A DNA stretch of 64,000 nt from Diphasiastrum complanatum (Eukaryota > Streptophyta > Lycopodiopsida > Lycopodiales > Lycopodiaceae), in the NCBI GenBank assembly GCA_029204225.1, contig CM055102.1, positions 18,482,732-18,546,731 of the forward strand, read 5' to 3'. The notes below the pieces were generated by a model. That model was not told the DNA's origin, did not search any database, and saw nothing but the letters and a program-made list of their open reading frames with translations. A program made the translations under genes and the position numbers. Shown in pieces: positions 1-12,200 of the stretch (position 1 is the stretch's first letter; every line of letters begins with the position of its first letter).

Positions 1-1192
1 AGAGTCCAGAGGGAGAACTATGGAAACAGGCAATGTTAGAAGAGATCGAGTCGATGAGGCGAAACGAGGCATGGACATTAGAGCCACTGCCAGAAAACAG
101 AAAAGTAGTTGACTGCAAATGGGTGTACAAGAAGAAGCGAAATCAGATGGCACCATTGGCCGCTACAAGCAAGGCTTGTCACGAAGGGCTACACGCAGAG
201 ATATGGTGTCGACTATTTTCGACACATATTCGCCCATGGTCAATATGACAAGCATAAGGCTGCTCCTTGCATACGCCACACAGTACAATCTGGAAATTCA
301 CCAGATTGACGTGAAAACAGCCTTTCTCCACGGAGATCTAGAGGAGGAATTTTCATGAAGCAACCTAAAGGCTATGAAGACCCCGACACAGACAATATGT
401 TTGTCGATTGCAGAGATGCATCTACGGTCTAAAACAGGCATCAAGAGTCTGGTACAAAAAGCTTGATGGTCTTCTGAAGTCTCTAGACTTCAATCCTACT
501 CAACAAACTGTAATGTCTACATCAAAGAGTAGGAAAGGATTTTGTGATACTGACCATTTTCGTGGATGATTCGCTCATGATAGGAAATTCCTTGATGTTG
601 ATCAAAGACACGAAGAGTCAGATTTCGGAAACTACGAAATCACAGATCTTGGAGAAGCAACAAAATGCCTAGGGCTGGAGATCAGAAGAGATCGAACAAA
701 TGGCGAAATGCACTTGAGTCAGTCAGAATACGCCAGAAAAGTGCTTAAGCAATACCACATGATGGATTGTGAAGAGAAAGCCACACAATGATAGCTGGAG
801 CCAAGCTCACGAAACAGGATTGCCCAAAAACAGAAGAGGAAGAACTTAAGATGGCAGGTATACCCTACCAGAACTTAATCGGTAGTCTGATGTACTTAAC
901 AATTTGTACCAGACCTGATCTGGCCTTCTCTATCTACGCATTGAGCCAATTCTGTTCCAATCCTGGTCTAGCACATTGGAAAATGGCCAAACGAATCCTA
1001 CAGTATCTGAAGGGTACCCAGAATGTTGGATTAACCTACAGAGCTAGAAACGAAGAGAAAGGATTTGAGCTGCATCACTACAGTGATGCGAGCTGGGCGA
1101 GCTGCAAAGATGACAGCAAGTCCATTACTAGAGGATGTACGATAGCGTGCGGAGCTGCAATCAGCTGGATATGCAAAAAGCAACCTTGGTAG
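1..1192 (+). pseudogene. Ty1/copia pol fragment (reverse transcriptase to RNase H)
   Basis: Broken frames give the hallmark copia RT start KVVDCKWVYKKK, then DTYSPMVNMTSIRLLLA, IHQIDVKTAFLHGDLEEE, IYGLKQASRVWYKKL, LGLEIRRDR and the RNase H part SLMYLTICTRPDLAFSIYALSQF and YSDASWASC. At least four frameshifts or stops interrupt it (for example near 355, 530-560 and 788), and the expected YVDDM catalytic box region near 560 is garbled. The fragment starts at the window edge and ends abruptly near 1192, where LINE sequence takes over, so the copia 3' LTR is missing. It lies antisense to the host gene. Confidence 0.85.
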
Positions 1193-1198
1193 CTCAAT

Positions 1199-2150
1199 CC
1201 TGTGGCATGCTTATATAGAGATGATATTCAGAGAGGAGTAGAGGTAATTCACAAGGATGATCAGGCCAGGTATCTTTGGACTAGACTTCATGGGAGGACC
1301 ATAGGCTTGGACAGAGACATCTATATCATTGTGTGCTGTTTTCCACCAACTACATCCCTCATATTTAGTTCGTAATGCTCATCGTACACGAGTCTTTCAG
1401 TGGATATCATCAGGTTTTTTGACTAGAGGACATATTTTACTGTAAGGGGATTTAATGCCAGGATTGGATCACGTCACACACCATTCCATGATGTGGAACA
1501 AGACCCTTTAAGTATCAGGGATTGGATAGTGATGATCTTGGTATCTTGACATTCAGCAGATGAAGAGGAACCTATCACAAATTACGAGAAGTATTTTTTC
1601 CAACTAGGAGAAGCACACGAGCTTGCCATTTTTTAAGGCATTTCAAGATGCCTTTATCTGGTGATTTCACTTGTTCTCCTCACAGTGGTGGCCATAGTGT
1701 GGTTGACTGCCTCATGGGGTCACTCTCTCTTCCTCCCTCATATCACTATCTTCACCATCACTCGTACTACTCTTTTCGATCATTCATTTCTCTTGTTCCA
1801 ATAAGGAACAAAACTCACTATTACCTCTACTTCTACTTCCCATCTACCCCCCCTAGTGTTCAAAGGTATAGTTTTGAAAACCCATATATTCTAGTTTTAT
1901 CAAGACTCATTAACCTCCTTTCTACAGCATTTTTCCATATAACTCCACCATTGAACACCAATTTGTCTTCCTCACCAAGGTCTTACATACTGCAGCTACC
2001 CTTTATTTTTTATCTACAAAACCCAAAATAAGAACCAAAACCTCCAATCGTACTAGACAGCCCTAGTATGACGATGAATGCAGCCAACTCCATAATCATC
2101 TTAAATATGCCTGTGCAACTCACTTCCTTCTATTCGCAATATAAAATCGT
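1199..2150 (+). pseudogene. LINE ORF2 endonuclease fragment (LINE-A)
   Basis: The sequence follows the endonuclease part of the better preserved LINE-2 at 22.7-23.8 kb. Matching pieces are the stretch around DDQARYLWTR and IGLDRD near 1255-1320, the start of the GDFNAR box near 1447 (damaged), SPHSGGHSVVDCLMGS near 1675-1720, and a tail to about 2150 that still follows LINE-2. Frameshifts and stops are frequent. No reverse transcriptase part follows. The left border is a direct junction with the copia fragment. Confidence 0.75.
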
Positions 2151-4064
2151 ACTATTTTGTACCATACTGGTACACCCTTCAGTGATGGCCTCACAAGGGG
2201 GAGGACACAAGTCTGGCATTATCGACATGTTTTAGTGCCACGCGTCACCATCCTAGGTGGTCACGTGTTGCCGACAAGGACCGTGCTTGATGGGACCCCC
2301 TATGCAATGCTATAGAGCAGTGGGGCTTCCCTTTTGCCATTCACTCAGTCTACCCGAGAGTTGGTGGATGGAGAGCATGTGCAGTAGCCAGGATGCATCT
2401 CTAGGCCAGGAGATGTACGAGGGCAATGGCTGGTGGTATGGGTGGGACTCGGTTGTCAGAGGCTTGACTGGGCATGATGGTGTCAGTAACCCCAGTGCAT
2501 GGGGGTGGGTCGGTAGTGACCCTACGAATGGGTGGATACGGTGTATCGTCACTGTTATGGGGTGTACCGTGTGCGTCGACCTTCAAGGCATGCACAATCG
2601 ACACTTGCCACTTGGCAGTCCCCTGATGCATAGGCAAATGAGTAGGTCACATTAAGCATGAGCATATTGGACCAAATGACCCAATGAGCATATGACATGT
2701 TCCATGTTGATTGGTCAACTCTTGACATGTGTCACTCATACACTAGACCAAGTGTTCCAATGAGCATATGACATCCTATTAAGCAGTCAACCCTCCTTTA
2801 TATATACATATATAAATATATATAGATATATATAGATAAGGGATATAATAAACTGGTTGATCATAAATCTGAAACTTTTCCAATTCTCAACAAGTCCATA
2901 GCATGATCAAGCATGACAGTCTATGGAGCTGGCTGCCTTGCCTCCTCCCAACCTTTGTTGCATAGAAAATGATGAGGAATGTCTCTCTCTAGGCTCACTT
3001 ATACACAATCCTCAAGGATCCCTTAACCCTGACACATCCTAATGTCGACACATGGCAAACTCCATGCACAGTCAACACTTACCACTTGGCAATCCTTGAC
3101 GCATAGGCAAATGAGTAGGCTGACATGTGTCCAATGTCTTTTCAACCCCTTTCGTACGTCATTTTGAAACGCGTTTTAAACAAGAGGTTCAGGTTCAAAC
3201 GGGAACCTTTTTTAGGGTTTTTTTTTTGAAAATGTGTTTTTTATGGGTTTTTGGGCTTTAGACATGTCATAGAAAGACTAGTACTAAGTAGATACATCCA
3301 AGTTCTATCTCCACTTAGTGGCTTTAGTGAAAATTGGGGAGCTCTGAGAAATTAGCAAGTACATGATTAATGAAAGCAAGACACCTAGTACTCGAACTTT
3401 TGAATCAAGATTTAAATCAATGGCTTCAATGCTCAGAGTTAGAACTTATGGTTAACATCCAAGCATGGATCAAAAACATGCTAAAAATTGAAAAATTGGT
3501 GTAGCTCCCCAGCAAAAGATTGAAGAACTTTTAAAAAAATTTCAAAAACTTTGGACATGGTGTAGGTACTCGATAGCATATCAACAATCACTTCTATGCC
3601 TAGCAACCCGTTTCGAGACAACATTGCAATGTGTCACTCATACATTGGACCAAATGTCCCAGTGAGCATATGACATCTCTCATGTTGACCGGTCAGCCCT
3701 TGAGATGTGTTGGGTGGACCAAGTGTCCCAATGAGCATATGACACGTCCTGTTAACCAATCAACCCTCCTACTTTTTAGGAGGCCAGTCCAGCCACTCCT
3801 AGTTTATGACTCAGTACCCTAAACCAAAACTCAGCATGCAACTTTGAGATCCAGTAGCACTAATTACAATTTATTTACATTTAACTTACAAAGGTCACCA
3901 TAGGCTAGTGACTTAGCCATTTCAGTAATCACAGTATGTCAGTAAAAACTGTAAATAACTGGGATAGGGAGAAAAATCTGTAATAGAAGGGCAGCTTCGA
4001 AAGGGAAAGAAGTGAAGAAAATATGCATCCACAGACATATTAGGGATATTGAGACAATGTTGCA
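2151..4064. repeat. Unclassified dispersed repeats, no gene seen
   Basis: No credible coding frame is seen. Two sentence-like units recur: one containing GAGCATATGACAT with flanking CACTCATACA and TGGTCAACTC (about 2680-2800 and again 3630-3775, where it occurs twice), and one containing CACTTGGCA and GCATAGGCAAATGAGTAGG (about 2590-2655 and 3070-3125). A (TA)-rich stretch lies at 2800-2840 and a poly-T run near 3220. The open frames at 2257-2655 fall inside the repeat and have no recognisable domain. Probably the remains of one or more unclassified elements. Confidence 0.5.
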
Positions 4065-4233
4065 TGCACTGATTCAAATCGGCGGTTCGAATCGGCTGGG
4101 TCAGGTTTGAATCGGCCGATTCAAACAATTGTTCAATTCGAATTTTTTTTGTGAGGTAACCGATCCGAACAAGTTGCCAATTCGAATCGGACCGATGAAC
4201 CGCGATTCTTTGTTCGAATCGGCGATTCGTGCA
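4065..4233. mobile_element. Small inverted-repeat element (MITE-like)
   Basis: The left end reads TGCACTGATTCAAATCGGCG, and the right end read on the other strand begins TGCACGAATCGCCGATTCG. The whole 169 bp is built from overlapping self-complementary words such as CGATTCGAATCG, with a poly-T spacer near 4141. No target duplication could be fixed. It resembles in style the 44.6-kb element, whose ends also contain TGCACCG. Confidence 0.5.
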
Positions 4234-6101
4234 ATAATTGAGAGCATGTTGGTCACTGTGACAGCTATGCATGCAGCTGAGACCTGGTGCACAGGGATCT
4301 TTTTCAGACTAGGCCTTTTATGCAAAAATAACTATATACCATCTTTCAAATCCCAGGAACTTCCATACCAAAAGAGGAGCTAACTGAATTATTTTCTGTG
4401 CAGAGTTTGTCACTAACGCATGTGAATGGCTGATCATATCAACTCTAAAGTCGTACCTGAAGTACAAGATAAATTCCTCCCTCAATTTTCTTTGCTTTTC
4501 TTGCAATTCAACAGTTTTCTTTATACCCTGATACCAAATCACTTCCAAGGTAGGAGAAAGCAAGCAGTACTTATCATGGAGGACGGATCATTATATTTAC
4601 TAGGTTCCACATTGTTTTAGTTGATGCTGCATTTCTTCAAATTAAAAGGATGAAACACTGAGTTTCAATTTTTTGGTTCCAGATTGAAGCAGATTTCAGA
4701 TATCAAATTCCAATTGCAGATTTGTCCTCCTAGCCGTAAGTTACTATAAGCAGATAGAGTTACTATATCATTGTTGACACCAGTAGGTAGGGTGCAAGTA
4801 AATCCAATTTCTAGATCTTCATGTTTTTACATTTTGGAGTTGTCAGAATCTGATTCAGTTGGCCTGCCTAAGTATGGCTATGAAGAATCTATTTGCATTT
4901 TGCTGATCAGATTATCAAAAACTAAAATCATAGAAGATTTCACTTTTCAAGCATTCATCTTTTATTGGAGCCAAACTACTTACACTCTCAGGTTCAGATT
5001 ATATGATCAGGATTCCTACCGTTGGGTGTTGAGAATTCATATCAGAGTATGATTGAAGTGCTTGCAGAGCAAGCCTTGAGGTAATACCCCTGCCCTAGGC
5101 AGCATCCACCCTACTATTGCAGACCATGGCGTCAAGGCTGCTTGAAGGCAGCAAGGCTGTCTTTATGTTTAATAAGCTTCTGGTACAACAGCAGGACTGC
5201 CTTCATCAGGTAGTGAGCTTCCATCAAAGAACAGATTAGATGGCCAGCACAATGGGAGGGGAAGATGTTAGATAAGGCACAATCTACTCTTTGATTGACA
5301 GGCAGCAAGGAATAAGAGCAGAAGTGGAGGACATTGCAGAAGGAAGGATGAGCAGCAATGGCACGAGGGGAGGATGATAGGCAGGACGCGATGATCATGA
5401 CCGCTACTTTGTCTTTATCAATCCCTCTTAAAAGTCTAATCTCCTCTCAACAAACTAGGCCATGTCACGCTAAGAATGTTGGACAGTCAATCAGGTGACG
5501 ACATCAGTGATTGCTTGGTAAGTATGTGCATTGCAATGAAGTAGTAGTCTTAGAAGCCTCGAATCTTGAAATCGGCTACTAAGACAGCAAGCAGCCTAGG
5601 TCCATGAATGTATCTCAGACAAAGTAACAGTCACAGATCGGGTATAAACAAGAAACACTGTACAGTTCCAGACTTGAATTCAAATACTAAAAAATAATGA
5701 TGATCGATGATCTAAGAACTAACAAATGGAGATGTAGGCCTGTAGACCTTCAATATTCCTTCTCTCAAGGTAGTAACAAAGACTGCTCTTTGAGGTTCCA
5801 AAAGAGGGAGTGACAAATAGCAGTTGTTTTCAAACTTGCTCTTTTGTCCTCATGTATGTCCCCATTTGTGAGGCAGATTGGAGTCAGACTCCTGACCTCA
5901 AGCAGAGAGAAAGGAGGTCCGAACCATCTCACCAATTATTGCAGTACTCAAAACCCACCGTTATATGGAAGGTGCTCTTTCCTGTTCAAAAGCTTGGCAA
6001 ACTGCTTATGCCTAAAAGGCAGTAAAAGAGCTGTCATACAACCTTTCTGAACATTTAATTTTCCCAAAAAACTTGTCTAGAAAACTACTAACATTAAATA
6101 C
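4234..6101. other. Intron sequence 3' of exon 12, nothing coding recognised
   Basis: AT-rich, mostly non-repetitive DNA. I searched the minus strand for the missing C-terminal exon of the host gene and found no convincing match. A sequence near 4520 (CCCTGATACCAAATC on the plus strand) resembles a reversed retrotransposon primer-binding site. The open frames at 4771-5052 and 5132-5398 have no recognisable domain. Confidence 0.4.
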
Positions 6102-6245
6102 CTTTTTCTGCAGAGAGGTACTAGGCCGATCCAGAATATTTGCCCAATCCAGACGTGCACGGTTTCTCCTGTCAATCTCCGAATTTTTACGCTGCAGCAA
6201 CAGCCATCGAAATGCTGGAATAGCGAAAAAGGATGCTGTGTAGAC
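6102..6245 (-). CDS. Host gene exon 12 (residues 505-552)
   Basis: Follows a CCAG acceptor at 6246-6249 and ends AAAAAG before GTATTT. It encodes [17 protein letters not shown], the second half of the last hydrophobic segment, then the basic stretch [17 protein letters not shown] and the end of a conserved block (STSLQKK). Phase 0 at both ends, 48 codons. It is 13.6 kb from exon 11. The C-terminal remainder of the protein must be encoded further left. Confidence 0.88.
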
Positions 6246-9200
6246 CTGGAATAGCAACCAGACATGCTATATGTTTGAACAGATGAAAAAGAATCACCAG
6301 AGCAAATAACGCAGCTGCTTTGAGATCCAGAAATCTTCATATTTTAATGAAAGTCCATTGCTTGTAACAATACATCAGTCTAAGCAATAAAAACCTTTAA
6401 AGTACAGTAATGATTGCTTGTTGCTTAATAAGGATATCATGTTCCTAACATGTGTCAACGGTAGCCTGAGTTTGCATTGACAATTGCATTGGTCAACCTA
6501 TCAGGGCATGTATATCGATTTGCACAATTTTCATTATTCAACAGCAGCTAGTGCTAGCATGCATATATTACCTCAAAGCCATACAATATTGATTACACGT
6601 AAGAGTGGTAGCAACAAATAACGTGTATTCAAATCACACTTAATGCATCCTTGCCCTCAATTTGAATTTAAAATAGATGTATCTTGAGTTTATTTAGCAT
6701 ATGACATTCTTTTCTATATAATGTTGTGAAGCATCAAATTTGGACTGTTATTTTCTGAGACAACTGCTAACAAATATCCACTGGCTTTGGAAAGACTTTT
6801 GGAATACCAGTTTCCAATCAAAAACCCGTATGTGGACCAATCAAAATGCAAAATTCCCGTTTTCTTTAAGACTGCCTACATTGTTGCGGAGTATGATGTA
6901 AACATAGTTACAACAATGCACAAAAGCGAAAAATTGGTGAGGGTCCTGAAAATATCTCATCGACTAATTATATGGTATGTTGCTCATCATACAATGGAAA
7001 GGAGAAAAAAGTTTCCTTCTTTGGAAGGAGATTAAGGTCTACCTTGATCTCAATTGTGACATATTTGCTGTTTCAATTAGCTTTTGTTGTGAAGCATCAG
7101 CAGTCATCCTAGTCCAATAGATTAACTTATTACCTCCTCGAGATATGAAGACAAATTGAGGCACTCTCAATAAAGACAAGAAGGTCAAGAATCTCCTCAT
7201 GCAATAGGCTATATGAGCCAAAATTCACCAGATAGTTAAGGAGAGCAACACTTCAACATATGACCTGAGAACAAGAGATTCTCACTTATTAGTCTAGAAT
7301 AAAACCAAAATACTTCTTTTTGTTTCTACAGTAAATTTACTTTGGATACCAAAGTATTTGCAGCTTTTATCATCTGGAGTCAGCCAGTCCATTGACCCTC
7401 CAAGCAACCGGTCTGTCTTGGGCTATGTTCGGTGCATCAGGCCTTGCCAATGGGAATCGATTCCAACTCCAAAAAACCAATGAAGCTTTGATCACTTCTT
7501 GGCCCCATAGACCCCATGACCCTATTTTGTGTCTTGCAACTCTTTTCAAAAGGCCTTTCCTCCTCTTAGTGCTGCCCACTTACCCTCTTGCTCCATTGCT
7601 TAACATTTATCCATTCTTTCCTAACTTTGCCTTGTTGAAAGGGGTGTAAGGTCCTCTTCAATGAAAATTTTGGTTCCTTGTAGTTTATTGCAAGTTGGAG
7701 AACAATCTTTTGTGCTTTGATATTGCCAACTTCATCAACATTGAATGAGTTTTACCTCTAGTTTTCTTTTCCAACCTAAATGATTTTTAAATCTCCTCTT
7801 TTGCTATGCCCAACTTTTCCTTCGGCCAATTGTCCTTTCCAGTAGCCATTGCTTGAAGTTTCCTTTAAACCAGTTGTTTTTTCCAAGAGCACAATAGACT
7901 CTTGTTGCAATCCTGAAAACTTGGAGCTATAAGACCTCAAAGTCCTCCTTTTAAGTGAAGTCGTTGTGTTATCCACTATTACATTTACAACACCTGCCTA
8001 GAGGGTTTGCTAGTGACGGTTCAAGCAAATAAATGCCTAGGCTTGTTTCTCATCATAACTCGATAAACACATATCAAAGAAAGTGCCGAACTAAGCTAAA
8101 CCACAATGCACACTAAACTAAGTCTAAACTAGTTAAGCTAATCTTATTAGACTAACAATTGTTTGAAAAAAAAAATTTGGGGGGGAGAGGGAAACTTCAT
8201 TAATGTCTTTTGAATGCCAAAAAGGCACATAACACGAAGCACATGTCAAGTGTGTATAATGAGGCATGTGGGAATGAGCGCAAGGTGACTAGAGTTATCT
8301 CTAAAAAGGCAATGATATCTCCCCCTGATCTCATAGTTTATAGGGCATATTTTTAAAGATGAAATATTGCTCAATCTCACTAAGAGAACACAACTAACAT
8401 AATCTATCTTCCCGTCGGCTGATGGATCGGAGTGTAAGGATGTGGTCTATAGTAGAATAGTGTGTCCGGAAACCAACCTGTCCCAAAGCATGAAGTCTCC
8501 TAGTCTCTGCCACTGTACTCACTACCGACTATAGAATGGTGCCATAGAGCTTACCAATGATATCTTTGATCATGATAGTACGGTAGTTATCAGGTTTTAT
8601 GGGATCCCCACTCTTATGCATGGGTGGTGGCACACCAAGAAGAAGGAAAACCGTGAATAACTGCTTGGTTAAGGAGAGTGGATAACACAGGTGCAAGTGT
8701 GTCAGGAGCATGGAGGAGTTCTAGGTTATCAATGTCATGGGTACGACTAGTTGTTAACTTCTTAATGGCTACGAGAACCATGTCAGCAGTGAAGAACAAA
8801 AACTCAAAGGGACGAGGAGAGATAACAATGGGCGTGTCAATAGGTAAGGTATATAAAGTGGTGACATACTCAATCCAGATATGGAAATCAGTCAAGGAGA
8901 GGGATGGAGAGCAAGGGATAAAGGCATGCCAAAAAGCACCTGTAGAGGAACTGGAGAGAAGATTAACAAGCCTTTTTCCTTCATTAATATAAGTGCACTT
9001 TTTATTGTGAAGGACCCTTTGGTACGTGCACAGGATATCATACAGGAGATAAGGTGATTGACATTGGATAACTTGTTGATGAGAGAGAAAGAGAGAAGAA
9101 GAAGCTTTATTAACTTCGTTTCCATGCCAAAAGGCGTATAAGACGAACGAGTACATCAGATAAAGTGGAACCAAGGCGGAGCAATGCCGTCAAACAACAT

Positions 9201-12200
9201 GACGACCAGTTGCAGATGAAAAACGTATGACAAGAGTACCTGGATCTTTCTTAGGCCGCCATGCAGTATCCATATCTTTGTGGTGGTGTTGAAGACTCTC
9301 TTCAAGAAACTTTTTAGCTTCACCAACAGCATCATGGGAGTTCGTAATACCTCTGACTCAGACATTGAGAGAGCAAACGGCTCTCGGTGAACGTAGCTGA
9401 GATAAATGATGGTGGAGGTGGTAGAACAACACTATTAGGACCTTTAAGCACCTCTGCCCAGGAACGGACAGCGGTATGATGCTGTTCCACTTGACTTTCA
9501 AGCTGTTGGATCTTTGCTGAAGTAGTCGAATGAGAGGAAGCTTCGATTTTGATAGCTGAGCATATAATGTAAATCTAGGTACATATACCAATGATAAAGA
9601 AACTATATAGGTATGAATCATGAACTGGCTATGAACGAAAGAAGCCTCAGGTCTCTACTGAAGAAGAATGTAATACAAGCTGAAGTAGGAAGTATAATTG
9701 GAATGTGCCGCCGTTGTCGAATATGAGAGGAACCTCTCCTCATGATGGGGCGAGGAGGTCTAACTACAGGATAGCACAGTTTGGACCAGAACCACGTGCT
9801 TTTTGGATAGAATCTGAGTCAGATTCCTAGTGGAGATCTATCGCTGTAAAATCAGCTATTCATTCCTGATTTTTGAGTGTAAATTTTGAAAATCAGAGCC
9901 GATTTAGGACAGAAAGGATCGGGTAGACCATCGCGATCTGGTTGCATGTTCAATTCTGAAATTTTAGCTCATATATCTGAAAATTCAGATCAGAAACACC
10001 AGATAGACCAGCGAGCAGTGGCTTTTGCAAATTTCAGAATTTCAGATCGATTGTGGGCTCCAAATTCGAATTTTTTGGAGAAACAGGTCTGCTAACCTGA
10101 CAGCGGGGGTGGAGGACAAGTCAATCGGAAATTTGTTGTACTTTTCTAGCTTTCAAACCTGATTTTTGGAGACAGCAGATCCAAACTCCATCAGCGAGGG
10201 TTTTCAAAAATCATCCACAAATTTTCCAGACTACCTTCACTTGATTGCATGCAGATTGAGAAGACAGATTGTACAGCCATGGAAGAACTGAGGGGGTTTA
10301 TTGCTTTTCTCTTTGGAAGTACAGTCCTAAGACAACATCTCTTTCTGTTCCGAAAATGACCACTCCTCAAGGACCTGATCAACCCCCGGAGAGAGGCATT
10401 GACGAACTTGAAACAGAAGCCTTGGCTTTTAGTAAAAGAAAAGAACCCATGGAAGTGGAGGAACAGGACCAACTCGCCGAAGAACTCGACGATTTGGTTA
10501 CCAAGGAGCAGTATCTCCACTTGGTAACAGAGGTGGATGAATTGAAACTGGCTTTAGCCAATTTCATATCCAGTGTGGATAACTCGTTCGCCGAACTCAA
10601 AAGTTTAATTTTGAGCTTCGCGAAAGGAAGTCTCCCTTCTACTTCTCAGTTGTCCCCTTCACCGCTCCCATCAGTATCGGGTGAGCCTATTCGGTCTCAT
10701 CCCAGTGTCTTTAAAGACTTAAAGCCTCCTACTTTTATTGGGGAAGAGAAAGATAGAAATGCAGACATTTTACAAACCTTCCTCCGCAAATGGAAGAACA
10801 TTCATGCTCTTCAACAGATCCCTGACCATTTGCAAGCTATTGAGGCCAGTCTTTCCTTGGGGCCCATGGCCTATAAGTGGTGGTTAAACCTCCAAGAGAC
10901 CGGGTAGACCCCCCGGTCATGGAAGGCTTTTGAAGAGGCTTTCCTAAGAGAGTTTCTACCGGAAAATGAACTTGATAGAGCCTGGAAGCTTGGGAAAAAA
11001 CAGTAATAAACAAATCCTTAATCCAATATACCTCGCAGTATCGAGAAGCAATTTTAAAGATAAAAAATATGGATGACTATCAGAACGTCAGAGGATTTGT
11101 CCGTGGCCTTCGAGATGAATACAAAGTAGAGGTCCAGAGAAACTCGCCTACTGCCTTAGAGCAAGCCCTCAAATATGCTCAAATCTATGATTATTCAGTA
11201 GGTAGAAAGAAGGCGAAATAGCAATCCTTCCTTGAGCAGCTTACTCAGAAATATTTTCAATTTAAAAAGAAACTTTTAAAAAGAAAGAAAGAAGATACAG
11301 TTAAAAATGAAGCTCCTCAAAAACATCCATCACTCATACAGCCCTTAAAACCAGAAGATTTTGAGAAAGCCAAACAAGAACGTTTGTGCTTTGTGTGTAT
11401 GGGCAAGGGACACACAGTCAGACAGTGTCCCAAGGGGCAATTCATTAAAAAAGATAAGAAGGATAAGAAAACAAGTTCATCTTGTTCAAACTGTAAGCTT
11501 GCCAAGTGACTTGGCAGCTTCCGTGTTACATACCTATGTAACTAGCAGTACTTCAGACCCCTAATAGTCCATTTAGTGTTGGGGGCTAAATGGCAAGGTA
11601 CCCTTAGGATTAAGGGTATGTGCCCTTGGATAAGGGCAGGACTATACCTTAGTTGGAAGTATGGAGTCACATGACCCTTGGATAAGGGGTACCCTTAGTA
11701 TTAAGGGTAGGTGCCTTAGATTAAGGTACTAGTGTCCTTGGTTAAGGGCAGGTAGGTGTCTATGCCTTGGATGGAGGTATGGAACCTAGAGAGGTGTTAG
11801 AAAGTCATTGAATGACTATTTTTCTCAACCTTGGGCCTCAACCTTGAACCATATCACTTTATTGGTCTAGGACCAAAGTATACATGCACAACTTGGGCAA
11901 TGGGACCTAGTAGGAGGGCGCCCTTCTAAAGTGTCCATTGAGTTCCCAACTCCCACAAAAAAGGCATTCAAAGAGTCATAGGTTATGGAAGGAGTCTCTT
12001 GACATTCCATAAGCCTATGGAAGCTCTTGGAGGTTCTTTAACTCCCCTAGGCTTCTCTCTCTCTCATTGGATGTGCATGGAACTCCATAGTGCATTGGAG
12101 GGGTCCATGGGCCATCTATATGAGGGTAGTAGGGCGCCCACTGGGGGGAGGGAGATCTCTCTTGTTTGCTTTGCTTATGCTCTAGTGTTGCTACTAGTGT

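Noticed and set aside
3922-4272. 116-codon minus-strand frame
   Set aside because: It runs through the inverted-repeat element and has no domain. It does not match the missing host C-terminus.
4318-4563. Minus-strand frame with KKTVELQEKQRKLREE considered as the last host exon
   Set aside because: It has no resemblance to the expected C-terminal block and no phase-compatible acceptor.
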